This document shows, piece by piece, positions 16,576-24,283 of a stretch of 53,522 bases of DNA. The position numbers and the translations under genes are program-made. This stretch comes from Candidatus Omnitrophota bacterium. GTDB lineage: Bacteria > Omnitrophota > Gorgyraeia > Duberdicusellales > 4484-171. The stretch spans positions 520,421 through 573,942 of the forward strand of contig CP070684.1 in the NCBI GenBank assembly GCA_020352775.1. The letters are read 5' to 3'. The notes beneath the pieces are model-generated. The model saw only the letters and a program-made list of their open reading frames with translations, was not told where the DNA came from and searched no databases. Numbering within the stretch: position 1 is the first letter of the stretch; each line of letters starts with the position of its first letter.

Positions 16576-17969
16576 AAAGAAAAAAGCCTGAAGGACAAAT
16601 AACAAAAATCCCCTTAAAGCAAAGGAGACGTACGTTTACGGAAGTCTCCAGGGGTTTTAGCCTCCCGGAGGCACTTAAGGAAGCATGCCGCTGTCTTCAA
16701 TGTAAAGAGCCAATGTGTAAGGCGGGTTGTCCGGCAGGCATTGACATTAAAGAATTTATCAGACTAATCCAGGAAAAAAACTATATGGGTGCAGTTAAGA
16801 AAATAAAAGAGACTAATAATTTGCCGGGAGTATGTGGCCGGGTGTGCCCCCAGGAAGAACAATGCCAGCTTTACTGTATCTTAAAGAATAAAGGCAATGC
16901 TATCAAAATCGGGTACCTGGAAAGGTTTGTGGCTGATTGGGAGCTTGAGCACGCAGTGCAATATAGAGTGGCACATATTCAGCAGCAAAAACCAACTAAG
17001 GTTGCAGTAATTGGTTCAGGGCCAGCTGGCCTTACCTGCGCAGCGGATTTAGTCCAAGAAGGATTTGAAGTTCATTTATTTGAAGCATTGCACAAACCCG
17101 GTGGAGTTCTTGTGTATGGCATCCCAGAATTCAGACTTCCTAAACATATCGTTAACGAAGAGGTAGATTATATTGAAAGTCTGGGGGTTGCGGTTCATAA
17201 AAACTTTTTGGTCGGCAGAACTAAAACTATTGATGAGTTAAAAAATGAAGGGTTTAAAGCTTTTTTTATCGGAGTAGGAGCCGGGGCACCTAAATTTTTA
17301 GGGATTCCGGGTGAGATTTTAAATGGGGTTTATTCGGCAAATGAATTCCTTACCCGGGTTAATTTAATGAAAGGTTATCGTTTTCCGGAATATGATACCC
17401 CGGTAACAGTGGGTAAAATAGTCGGCGTATTTGGGGGAGGAAACGTTGCTTTTGACTGCGCGCGTTCAGCATTACGTTTAGGTGCAGCTAAAGTTTGTAT
17501 GATTTATCGCCGTACTGAAACGGAAATGCCGGCACGGGATGAAGAAATAGAAAATGCAAAAGAAGAAGGTATAAAACTTCGCCTTTTAGTTTCACCTAAA
17601 GAGTTTATTGCCGATAAAAAAGGTAATATAAAAGGAGTGCGCTGTATTAAAAATAAGCTTGGTGAACCGGATTCATCCGGCAGGCGCTCACCTGTTCCTA
17701 TTCAAGGCTCGAAATTTACCATTAAAATTGATACCGCCATTGTAGCCATCGGCACCATGGCGAATCCGCTCCTGCTTCAGACAATCCCAGGGTTAGAGTT
17801 AACCTCAAAAGGTTACATTAATGTGAATGATAATTACCAGACTTCGGTTCCGGATATTTTTGCCGGGGGAGATATTGTAAGCGGTTCGGCAACTGTAATA
17901 AGCGCAATCCAGCAGGCAAAGCTTGCTGCCAAATCCATAAAAGATTATCTTAGCGCCAGCGGCGCTTAA
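16572..17969 (+). CDS. NfnB / GltD-like NADPH-dependent flavoprotein with two Fe-S clusters
   Basis: A 465-residue member of the glutamate synthase small-subunit family. The N-terminal Cys-rich domain shows CLQCKEPMCKAGCP and VCGRVCPQEEQCQLYC, the ligands of two [4Fe-4S] clusters. The FAD-binding VIGSGPAGLTCAADLV, the YGIPEFRLPK segment, NADPH-binding VFGGGNVAFDCARSA and the late FAGGDIVSGSATVI follow. It is either the NfnB subunit, given the NfnA-like partner overlapping by 4 bases, or a GltD acting with the GltB-like protein at 19722. Both are compatible. A perfect hairpin AGCGCC-AGC-GGCGCT (17952-17966) lies at the end of the gene. Confidence 0.88.
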   Translation: MKRKKPEGQITKIPLKQRRRTFTEVSRGFSLPEALKEACRCLQCKEPMCKAGCPAGIDIKEFIRLIQEKNYMGAVKKIKETNNLPGVCGRVCPQEEQCQLYCILKNKGNAIKIGYLERFVADWELEHAVQYRVAHIQQQKPTKVAVIGSGPAGLTCAADLVQEGFEVHLFEALHKPGGVLVYGIPEFRLPKHIVNEEVDYIESLGVAVHKNFLVGRTKTIDELKNEGFKAFFIGVGAGAPKFLGIPGEILNGVYSANEFLTRVNLMKGYRFPEYDTPVTVGKIVGVFGGGNVAFDCARSALRLGAAKVCMIYRRTETEMPARDEEIENAKEEGIKLRLLVSPKEFIADKKGNIKGVRCIKNKLGEPDSSGRRSPVPIQGSKFTIKIDTAIVAIGTMANPLLLQTIPGLELTSKGYINVNDNYQTSVPDIFAGGDIVSGSATVISAIQQAKLAAKSIKDYLSASGA

Positions 17970-17984
17970 GCGATTTCTATACGG

Positions 17985-18005
17985 CGACAGCATTTGTCGG
18001 TTTTA
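17985..18005 (+). terminator. Weak intrinsic terminator after the nfnAB-like pair
   Basis: CGACA (17985-17989) pairs with TGTCG (17995-17999), followed by GTTTTAATT. The stem is only 5 bp and the T run is broken, so it may be weak or only partial. Confidence 0.35.
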
Positions 18006-18027
18006 ATTGTTGAGTAGTAATATCTAA

Positions 18028-19371
<1,344 letters not shown>

Positions 19372-19410
19372 GGCAAAAAGGGATTAAAAATTTAAGAGAT
19401 GTAAAAGAAC

Positions 19411-19439
19411 TTGACAAATTTAAAATAGTGTGTTATATT
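19411..19439 (+). promoter_or_regulatory. Strong promoter before the gltB-like gene
   Basis: TTGACA (19411-19416), 17-base spacer, TATATT (19434-19439). Predicted start near 19446, followed by about 275 bases of leader holding three attenuator-like elements. This fills the 350-base gap between gdhA and the gltB-like gene. Confidence 0.75.
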
Positions 19440-19447
19440 TCTTCTAC

Positions 19448-19509
19448 GAAACACAAAGGTTGTGTTTCTTGGAAAGGACAAGGACGTTAAAAAAAGACGT
19501 CCTTTTTTT
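19448..19509 (+). promoter_or_regulatory. Attenuator B1: stem-loop plus terminator
   Basis: GAAACAC (19448-19454) pairs with GTGTTTC (19462-19468) around AAAGGTT. Then a weak hairpin, GAC (19477-19479) with GTT (19486-19488), shows the six-base loop AAGGAC. The terminator pairs AAGGACGT (19480-19487) with ACGTCCTT (19497-19504), ending in a T run. The weak hairpin and the terminator share bases 19480-19487 and so exclude each other. Both loops have A first and G fourth, as in ANTAR targets. Confidence 0.55.
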
Positions 19510-19543
19510 ATTTTTAGGTCCTTTCATTCAAAGTTAGAAAACC

Positions 19544-19593
19544 GGATAATGGCGTCCTTTTTGACAGCAAAGACTGTTGGGGGGCGTTTTTTT
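19544..19593 (+). promoter_or_regulatory. Attenuator B2: hexaloop hairpin overlapping a terminator
   Basis: GGAT (19544-19547) pairs with GTCC (19554-19557) around loop AATGGC. A second hairpin pairs TGACAG (19562-19567) with CTGTTG (19574-19579) around CAAAGA. The alternative terminator pairs GGCGTCC (19551-19557) with GGGGCGTT (19582-19588 plus wobble) and ends in seven Ts. It has the same layout as attenuator A. Confidence 0.55.
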
Positions 19594-19639
19594 ATTTAGT
19601 CAATAACTTGCGTTTTTAAGGCGGGTTATTGACACGTTA

Positions 19640-19692
19640 TAGGACGATGGCGTTCTAAGCCTGAACCAAAGGCATGGAACGCTATTTTTTTT
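19640..19692 (+). promoter_or_regulatory. Attenuator B3: hexaloop hairpin overlapping a terminator
   Basis: TAGGAC (19640-19645) pairs with GTTCTA (19652-19657) around loop GATGGC. GCCT (19659-19662) pairs with AGGC (19670-19673). The alternative terminator pairs GCGTTC (19650-19655) with GAACGC (19677-19682), with flanking pairs, and ends in eight Ts. The ribosome site AGGAGG lies only about 20 bases beyond, so this is the last gate before translation of the gltB-like gene. Confidence 0.6.
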
Positions 19693-19721
19693 GAGTCGAT
19701 ATACAGCAAAAGGAGGTAAAA

Positions 19722-21344
19722 ATGAATTTACAACAACCAAACGCAAACGAGGCATTACAAACTGCCAACCGCTCCAGGAGCGTATCGCCCCTATCGGGAA
19801 TTTGCACGCGTTGCATCGACGGCTGCCGGGGAAATTGTGATATTTTCAAGGCAACATTTAGGGGCCGGGAAGTGATTTATCCTGGGCCTTATGGCGCGGT
19901 GACTGCCGGCGGGGATAAGAATTATCCTCTGGATTACTCTCATCTTAACATTCAGGGCTATGCGATGGATGCTAAGGGTCTTCCTGAAGGGGTTGAGGCT
20001 AATCCTGATACTGCTACGTTCCCTGCGGTTGATACCGAAACTGATTATGGCTGGAATAAAAAGGTAAAAATGTGCGTACCTATTTTTACTGGTGCCCTTG
20101 GTTCTACGGAAATTGCACGAAGAAACTGGGAGCATTTTGCAGTGGGTGCTGCGATTTCAGGAATTACTCTGGTTTGCGGAGAAAATGTTTGTGGAATCGA
20201 CCCTAAATTAGAGCTAGATTCCAACGGAAAAATAAAAAAAGCACCTGATATGGATCGTAGAATTGAAGTTTATAAAAGATTCCACGAAGGCTATGGAGAG
20301 ATTTTGGTCCAGATGAACGTTGAAGATACCCGTTTAGGTGTTGCGGAATACGTAAGAAAAAAACATAATCTGGAAACCATTGAACTTAAATGGGGCCAGG
20401 GCGCAAAGTGCATCGGTGGTGAGATTAAGGTTAACACCATTGAACGAGCCCGGGAACTTAAAAAACGCGGTTACATTGTCACCCCCGACCCTACCTTGCA
20501 TTCGGTTCAAGAAGCATACCGGGTAGGGGAAATCAAAGAGTTTGAGCGTCATTCCCGTTTGGGATTTGTAACCGAAGGGGCTTTCTTCGATGAAATCCAA
20601 CGGTTAAGAGATTTAGGCTTTAAGCGCATAACCTTAAAAACCGGAGCTTATCCGATGCGCGAATTAGCCATGGCAATTAAATATTCATCACTTGCAGGAA
20701 TTGATCTTCTTACAGTTGATGGTGCAGGGGGCGGAACAGGAATGAGTCCCTGGAGAATGATGCAAGAGTGGGGTGTGCCTACTTTTTATCTGCAATCCAT
20801 GACTTATGAAATCTGCGAGAAACTTAAGAAAAAAGGCATGCGTGTTCCGGATATTGCCATTGCCGGCGGCTTTTCATCGGAAGACCATGTGTTTAAAGTG
20901 CTTGCAATGGGAGCTCCTTACGTAAAAGCAGTTTGTATGGGGCGCGCACTTATGATTCCGGGTATGGTTGGTAAAAATATCGGGGAATGGATTAAAAACA
21001 ATGATTTGCCTAAAACAGTTTCAACCTATGGCAGCACCCCCGAGGAAATCTTTATCGGATATGAAGAATTAATAGATAAATACGGTAAAGAAATGAAAAA
21101 TATCCCTCTGGGTGCAGTGGGAGTTTACTGCTTCACTCAGAAAATAAAGGTCGGCTTGCAGCAACTTATGGCCGGCAGCAGAAATTTTAGGATAAACAGT
21201 ATTTCAAGAAAAGACCTGATGTGTCTCACTGAAGAAGCAGCAAAGGTATCCGGGATACCTTATGTAATGGATGCTTACCGCAAAGAGGCAGAACAAATTT
21301 TGGACAGCGAAGTGAAAGCTCGGTTTAAAGCTGTAAAACACTAA
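19722..21344 (+). CDS. GltB-like FMN-binding glutamate synthase domain protein
   Basis: A 540-residue protein related to the central FMN domain of glutamate synthase. The FMN/substrate region shows TVDGAGGGTGMSPWRMM and IAGGFSSEDHVFKVLAMGA. It lacks the N-terminal glutaminase domain, and the [3Fe-4S] cysteine cluster that follows the FMN region in classical GltB is not seen. Instead the N-terminus carries CTRCIDGCRGNC (Cys 28, 31, 35, 39), a possible metal or Fe-S site. It may take ammonia from a separate amidotransferase and electrons from the NfnB/GltD-like protein, or do a related reaction. AAAAGGAGGTAAAA precedes the ATG. The long leader with three attenuators suggests tight control. Confidence 0.8.
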   Translation: MNLQQPNANEALQTANRSRSVSPLSGICTRCIDGCRGNCDIFKATFRGREVIYPGPYGAVTAGGDKNYPLDYSHLNIQGYAMDAKGLPEGVEANPDTATFPAVDTETDYGWNKKVKMCVPIFTGALGSTEIARRNWEHFAVGAAISGITLVCGENVCGIDPKLELDSNGKIKKAPDMDRRIEVYKRFHEGYGEILVQMNVEDTRLGVAEYVRKKHNLETIELKWGQGAKCIGGEIKVNTIERARELKKRGYIVTPDPTLHSVQEAYRVGEIKEFERHSRLGFVTEGAFFDEIQRLRDLGFKRITLKTGAYPMRELAMAIKYSSLAGIDLLTVDGAGGGTGMSPWRMMQEWGVPTFYLQSMTYEICEKLKKKGMRVPDIAIAGGFSSEDHVFKVLAMGAPYVKAVCMGRALMIPGMVGKNIGEWIKNNDLPKTVSTYGSTPEEIFIGYEELIDKYGKEMKNIPLGAVGVYCFTQKIKVGLQQLMAGSRNFRINSISRKDLMCLTEEAAKVSGIPYVMDAYRKEAEQILDSEVKARFKAVKH

Positions 21345-21400
21345 ATATTCCTACACCCCTTCTTGATAAAGAAGGGGAGCGTGCAAACAGGAGGCGAAGC

Positions 21401-21559
21401 ATGAATGACAAAGGTCTGTGTCTAACATGTGCATATGATAAACGCTGCTTTTTCCCGCGAAAATACCCTGTATTTGAATGTACTGAGTTTTCAGCGGTAA
21501 AAGTCAAGCCAGCAGCGCTGAAACGAAAGAAAATCAAAAGAAAACATCCATCCTGTTAA
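21401..21559 (+). CDS. Small four-cysteine protein, function unknown
   Basis: A 52-residue protein, MNDKGLCLTCAYDKRCFF at the start, with Cys at 7, 10, 16 and 27 and a very basic C-terminal third (KRKKIKRKHPSC). CAGGAGGCGAAGC directly before the ATG makes translation likely. Four spaced cysteines suggest a small zinc or iron site, and the basic tail suggests nucleic-acid contact. It lies between the GltB-like gene and glnA and is probably cotranscribed with the former. I do not recognise a named family. Confidence 0.65.
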   Translation: MNDKGLCLTCAYDKRCFFPRKYPVFECTEFSAVKVKPAALKRKKIKRKHPSC

Positions 21560-21606
21560 GCAATAGGCAAGCCCCCAGACCCCTTAATCATCCGTAAAAA
21601 GGATTC

Positions 21607-21634
21607 TTGATTTAATAAAAAACCCTGTTAAAAT
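21607..21634 (+). promoter_or_regulatory. Promoter of glnA
   Basis: TTGATT (21607-21612), 16-base spacer, TAAAAT (21629-21634) preceded by TG. No hexaloop attenuator was found between it and the glnA start; the leader of about 45 bases ends in CGGAGGAAATAGA. Confidence 0.5.
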
Positions 21635-21686
21635 ATCTTTCTTGATAAGCGTATGATTACTTACGATAAAATTCGGAGGAAATAGA

Positions 21687-23006
21687 ATGACACGGCAAAT
21701 GCTGCTAAAAACTGTAAAAAGCAAAAAGGTAGGGTTTGTGCGTCTCTGGTTTACGGATGTGTTAGGGTTTTTAAAAAGCTTTGATATGCCTGTCGAAGAG
21801 CTGGCCGGAGCACTGAAGGACGGTATGGGCTTTGATGGTTCATCTATCGAAGGTTTTTCGCGGATCGAAGAATCAGATATGGTGGTAAAGCCTGACCCGA
21901 ACACCTTTCAACTTCTGCCCTGGATTGAAGAAGATAGGCCTGTGGCGAGAATGTTTTGCGATGTGGTGGAGCCGGGAGGAAAGCCCTTTACCGGTGATCC
22001 GCGCTATGTCTTAAAAAGAAATTTAGAAGAAGCTAAACGTATGGGGTTTACTTTTTACGTAGGGCCGGAACTGGAATATTTTTATTTTCGCAATAAAGGT
22101 GGGACCCAGATTCTTGATCGCGGAGGTTATTTTGATCTTACTCCTATGGATATTGGACAAGATTTGAGGCGTCAAACCGTGGTGATGCTTGAGAAAATGG
22201 GCATTGATGTTGAATATTGGCATCATGAAGTAGCGTCGTCGCAACACGAAATCGATTTGCGCTACAACGACGCGCTTGCTATGGCCGATGGTGTTATGAC
22301 CTATCGTATGATAGTAAAAGAAGTAGCAATGCAGAACAATCTTTATGCTACATTTATGCCAAAACCGATATACGGGATAAATGGAAGCGGCATGCACACG
22401 CATATGTCATTGTTTAAAGGAAACCGAAATGCTTTCTTCGATCCGAACGATAAATATCATCTCTCAAAAATAGCTAAATACTTTATTGCCGGATTATTGA
22501 AACATGCCCGGGAAATTTGTTCAGTTTGCTGTCAGTGGGTAAATTCCTATAAGCGATTAGTTCCCGGCCATGAAGCTCCGGTTTATGTCTCTTGGGCGCA
22601 AAAAAACCGCTCGGCCCTTGTCCGTGTCCCTGTATATAAACCAGGAAAAGAAAAAGCAACACGCGTTGAATTGCGCAATCCAGATCCTGCCTGCAATCCC
22701 TATCTGGCGTTTGCGGTGATGCTGGCGGCAGGGTTAGAAGGCATCAAAAGAAAATACCCTTTAGCGAAAGAGGTGTCCAGCAATATTTACGAAATGACTG
22801 AAAATGAAAGGAAAAATGTCGGAATAGAATCTTTGCCCGATGATTTATTTGAAGCAATCAATATCACTGAAAAAAGTGCGTTGGTGAGAAAAGCTTTAGG
22901 AGATAAAGTCTTTGAATTCTTTATCCGCAACAAGAAGGATGAATGGAGTGACTATCGAAAGCAAATTACGAAGTATGAGCTGGATAAATATCTCCCGATT
23001 CTGTAA
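21687..23006 (+). CDS. glnA: Glutamine synthetase, type I
   Basis: ATP-dependent synthesis of glutamine from glutamate and ammonia. A 439-residue GSI-type enzyme with DGMGFDGSSIEGF, the metal and glutamate site around GPELEYFYF, NGSGMHTHMSLFKG, and the ATP region VELRNPDPACNPYLAFA. The length fits the shorter GSI-alpha type, which generally lacks the adenylylation tyrosine; I did not see the classic NLYDLPPEE-type site. CGGAGGAAATAG precedes the ATG. It is followed by the GAF-ANTAR gene, so the regulator and this nitrogen enzyme are neighbours. Confidence 0.96.
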   Translation: MTRQMLLKTVKSKKVGFVRLWFTDVLGFLKSFDMPVEELAGALKDGMGFDGSSIEGFSRIEESDMVVKPDPNTFQLLPWIEEDRPVARMFCDVVEPGGKPFTGDPRYVLKRNLEEAKRMGFTFYVGPELEYFYFRNKGGTQILDRGGYFDLTPMDIGQDLRRQTVVMLEKMGIDVEYWHHEVASSQHEIDLRYNDALAMADGVMTYRMIVKEVAMQNNLYATFMPKPIYGINGSGMHTHMSLFKGNRNAFFDPNDKYHLSKIAKYFIAGLLKHAREICSVCCQWVNSYKRLVPGHEAPVYVSWAQKNRSALVRVPVYKPGKEKATRVELRNPDPACNPYLAFAVMLAAGLEGIKRKYPLAKEVSSNIYEMTENERKNVGIESLPDDLFEAINITEKSALVRKALGDKVFEFFIRNKKDEWSDYRKQITKYELDKYLPIL

Positions 23007-23033
23007 ACTTACACCTTGAGATTAAAATTATTG

Positions 23034-23039
23034 TATACT
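23034..23039 (+). promoter_or_regulatory. -10 element for the GAF-ANTAR gene and leader hairpin
   Basis: TATACT (23034-23039); no clean -35. The short leader can form TGTAG (23046-23050) with CTACA (23059-23063), ending 5 bases before the ATG at 23069. No Shine-Dalgarno is visible, so the hairpin might affect initiation. Confidence 0.35.
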
Positions 23040-23068
23040 CACTCCTGTAGCCTTAAATCTACAAAAAC

Positions 23069-23773
23069 ATGCCAAAGGCATCTTACAAAGAATATATCAA
23101 TACTCTAAGCAAAATCAGCAAAGCGATCACCTCTGAGCTATACCTGGAGGATGTGCTTAAGCTAATTGTTACCCTTACTGCGAATGTAATGAAGGCCAAG
23201 ATCTGCTCACTCTGGCTTCTGGATAAAAATACAAAAGAACTGAAAATAAGAGCCACTCAAGCCATGGGGCAGGAGTATTTAAAAGAACGCAGCCTCAGAT
23301 TAGGAGAGGGTATCGTGGGATTGGTCGCAAAAGAAAAAAAACCAATTGTGATTCTTGATGTTGTAAAGGATCTTAAATACAAAGAGAAACAGCTTGCAAA
23401 AAAAGAAGGTCTGATTTCGATGTTGAGTGTACCGATGATGGTAAAGAAAAAAGTGGTCGGAGTAATAAACCTTTACACCACCACTCCTTATAAATTCAGC
23501 AAAAGCGATATCGATCTTTTAAGTGCTGTTGCCAATCAGGCTGCGGTGGCAATTGAAAATACTGAGCTGATGGTTAAAACTAGAATTATCCAGGAGGAGC
23601 TAGATACCAGAAAGAAGGTAGAGCGGGCAAAGGGAATATTGATGAACGAGCAAAGCCTGACCGAAGAAGAGGCTTATAATCTTATTCGTAAATCCAGCAT
23701 GAACAAACGTGTTCCTATGAAAGATATTGCCGAGGCCATAATTCTTTCTCATGAAATTAAAGGTAATAAATAA
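23069..23773 (+). CDS. GAF-ANTAR transcription antitermination regulator
   Basis: A 234-residue two-domain protein. Residues about 13-165 form a GAF sensor domain (AKICSLWLLDKNTKELKI, RLGEGIVGLVAKEKKPIVI, SAVANQAAVAIENTELM). Residues about 175-229 form an ANTAR RNA-binding domain, with RKKVERAKGILMNEQSL, EEAYNLIRKSSM and MKDIAEAII. ANTAR proteins such as EutV, AmiR and NasR bind paired hexaloop hairpins and stop terminators from forming. Here no receiver domain or kinase is adjacent, so a small molecule bound by GAF is the likely signal. The nearby leaders at 15633, 19448-19692 and 24084-24246 are candidate targets, linking it to nitrogen control. The ligand is unknown. Confidence 0.9.
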   Translation: MPKASYKEYINTLSKISKAITSELYLEDVLKLIVTLTANVMKAKICSLWLLDKNTKELKIRATQAMGQEYLKERSLRLGEGIVGLVAKEKKPIVILDVVKDLKYKEKQLAKKEGLISMLSVPMMVKKKVVGVINLYTTTPYKFSKSDIDLLSAVANQAAVAIENTELMVKTRIIQEELDTRKKVERAKGILMNEQSLTEEEAYNLIRKSSMNKRVPMKDIAEAIILSHEIKGNK

Positions 23774-23784
23774 AGGAGGGTAAG

Positions 23785-24021
23785 ATGCCTTACAATCAGC
23801 AACTAGACGAGTGTTTGTTTACCAAAGCCTGGGAAGGTGAAGCAACAAGGTTAACCGTTAGTGTTTACTCTTACAATAAAGGACCTAAAAAGCTACAAAT
23901 TGTAAGGGAGAATAAAGACACCGAAGGCAATTTTAGGTTTACCCGCTTGGGCAGAATCAGCAAAGAGGAGCTTGAGGCTATTCTTCCTTTGATTAAGGAA
24001 GCGCAAGGTAACTTGGAGTAG
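23785..24021 (+). CDS. Small conserved-looking protein of unknown function
   Basis: A 78-residue soluble protein starting MPYNQQLDECLFTKAW. The middle looks like short beta strands (RLTVSVYSYN, KLQIVRE, FRFTRLGRI) and the end is a helix (EELEAILPLIKEA). GGAGGGTAAG precedes the ATG, and only 11 bases separate it from the GAF-ANTAR stop, so it is probably cotranscribed with the regulator. I do not recognise the family. It may be a partner or modulator, but that is only position-based. Confidence 0.7.
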   Translation: MPYNQQLDECLFTKAWEGEATRLTVSVYSYNKGPKKLQIVRENKDTEGNFRFTRLGRISKEELEAILPLIKEAQGNLE

Positions 24022-24049
24022 ATTTCTACCATCGGTTTTCGGAAAATTA

Positions 24050-24077
24050 TTGACAAGTAATTTTTTTGTGGTATAGT
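24050..24077 (+). promoter_or_regulatory. Strong promoter before carB
   Basis: TTGACA (24050-24055), 16-base spacer, TATAGT (24072-24077). Predicted start near 24084, giving a leader of about 200 bases with two attenuator-like elements. Confidence 0.75.
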
Positions 24078-24083
24078 TCCTTT

Positions 24084-24160
24084 GAAATATCGTGAATTTC
24101 TACAAAGACAGTGGAAGAAAAAGGCAAAGAAGCCCCCGGTAAAATGACGGGGGTTTTTTT
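24084..24160 (+). promoter_or_regulatory. Attenuator C1: hairpins plus strong intrinsic terminator
   Basis: GAAAT (24084-24088) pairs with ATTTC (24096-24100) around ATCGTGA; TAC (24101-24103) pairs with GTG (24111-24113) around AAAGACA. GGC (24123-24125) pairs with GCC (24132-24134) around the six-base loop AAAGAA. The terminator pairs CCCCCG (24133-24138) with CGGGGG (24148-24153) and ends in seven Ts. The AAAGAA hairpin shares bases with the terminator stem. All three loops have A first and G fourth. Confidence 0.6.
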
Positions 24161-24197
24161 CTGTCAATAAGCATTAGAGTGGATTGATGCATTGAGT

Positions 24198-24246
24198 AGG
24201 ACGATGGCGTCCTTCTTGCTACGGCGCAGTAGAGGGACGCTTTATT
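24198..24246 (+). promoter_or_regulatory. Attenuator C2: hexaloop hairpin overlapping a terminator
   Basis: AGGAC (24198-24202) pairs with GTCCT (24209-24213) around loop GATGGC. CTAC (24219-24222) pairs with GTAG (24229-24232) around GGCGCA. The alternative stem pairs GCGTCC (24207-24212) with GGACGC (24235-24240), followed by TTTATT. The T run is weaker than in the other elements. The AGGAC-GATGGC core is identical to B3. Confidence 0.55.
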
Positions 24247-24283
24247 CTTATCTGAGAGTTTTTATTAATGAAGGAGAGCGGTA

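Noticed and set aside
19448-19692. CRISPR-like or tandem repeat array
   Set aside because: The repeated units are hairpin-terminator elements with unequal spacing and differing flanks, and no cas genes are present.
24084-24246. PyrR-type or T-box leader before carB
   Set aside because: No PyrR binding-loop consensus and no T-box motif were seen. The same hairpin core occurs before non-pyrimidine genes, which fits a nitrogen signal better.
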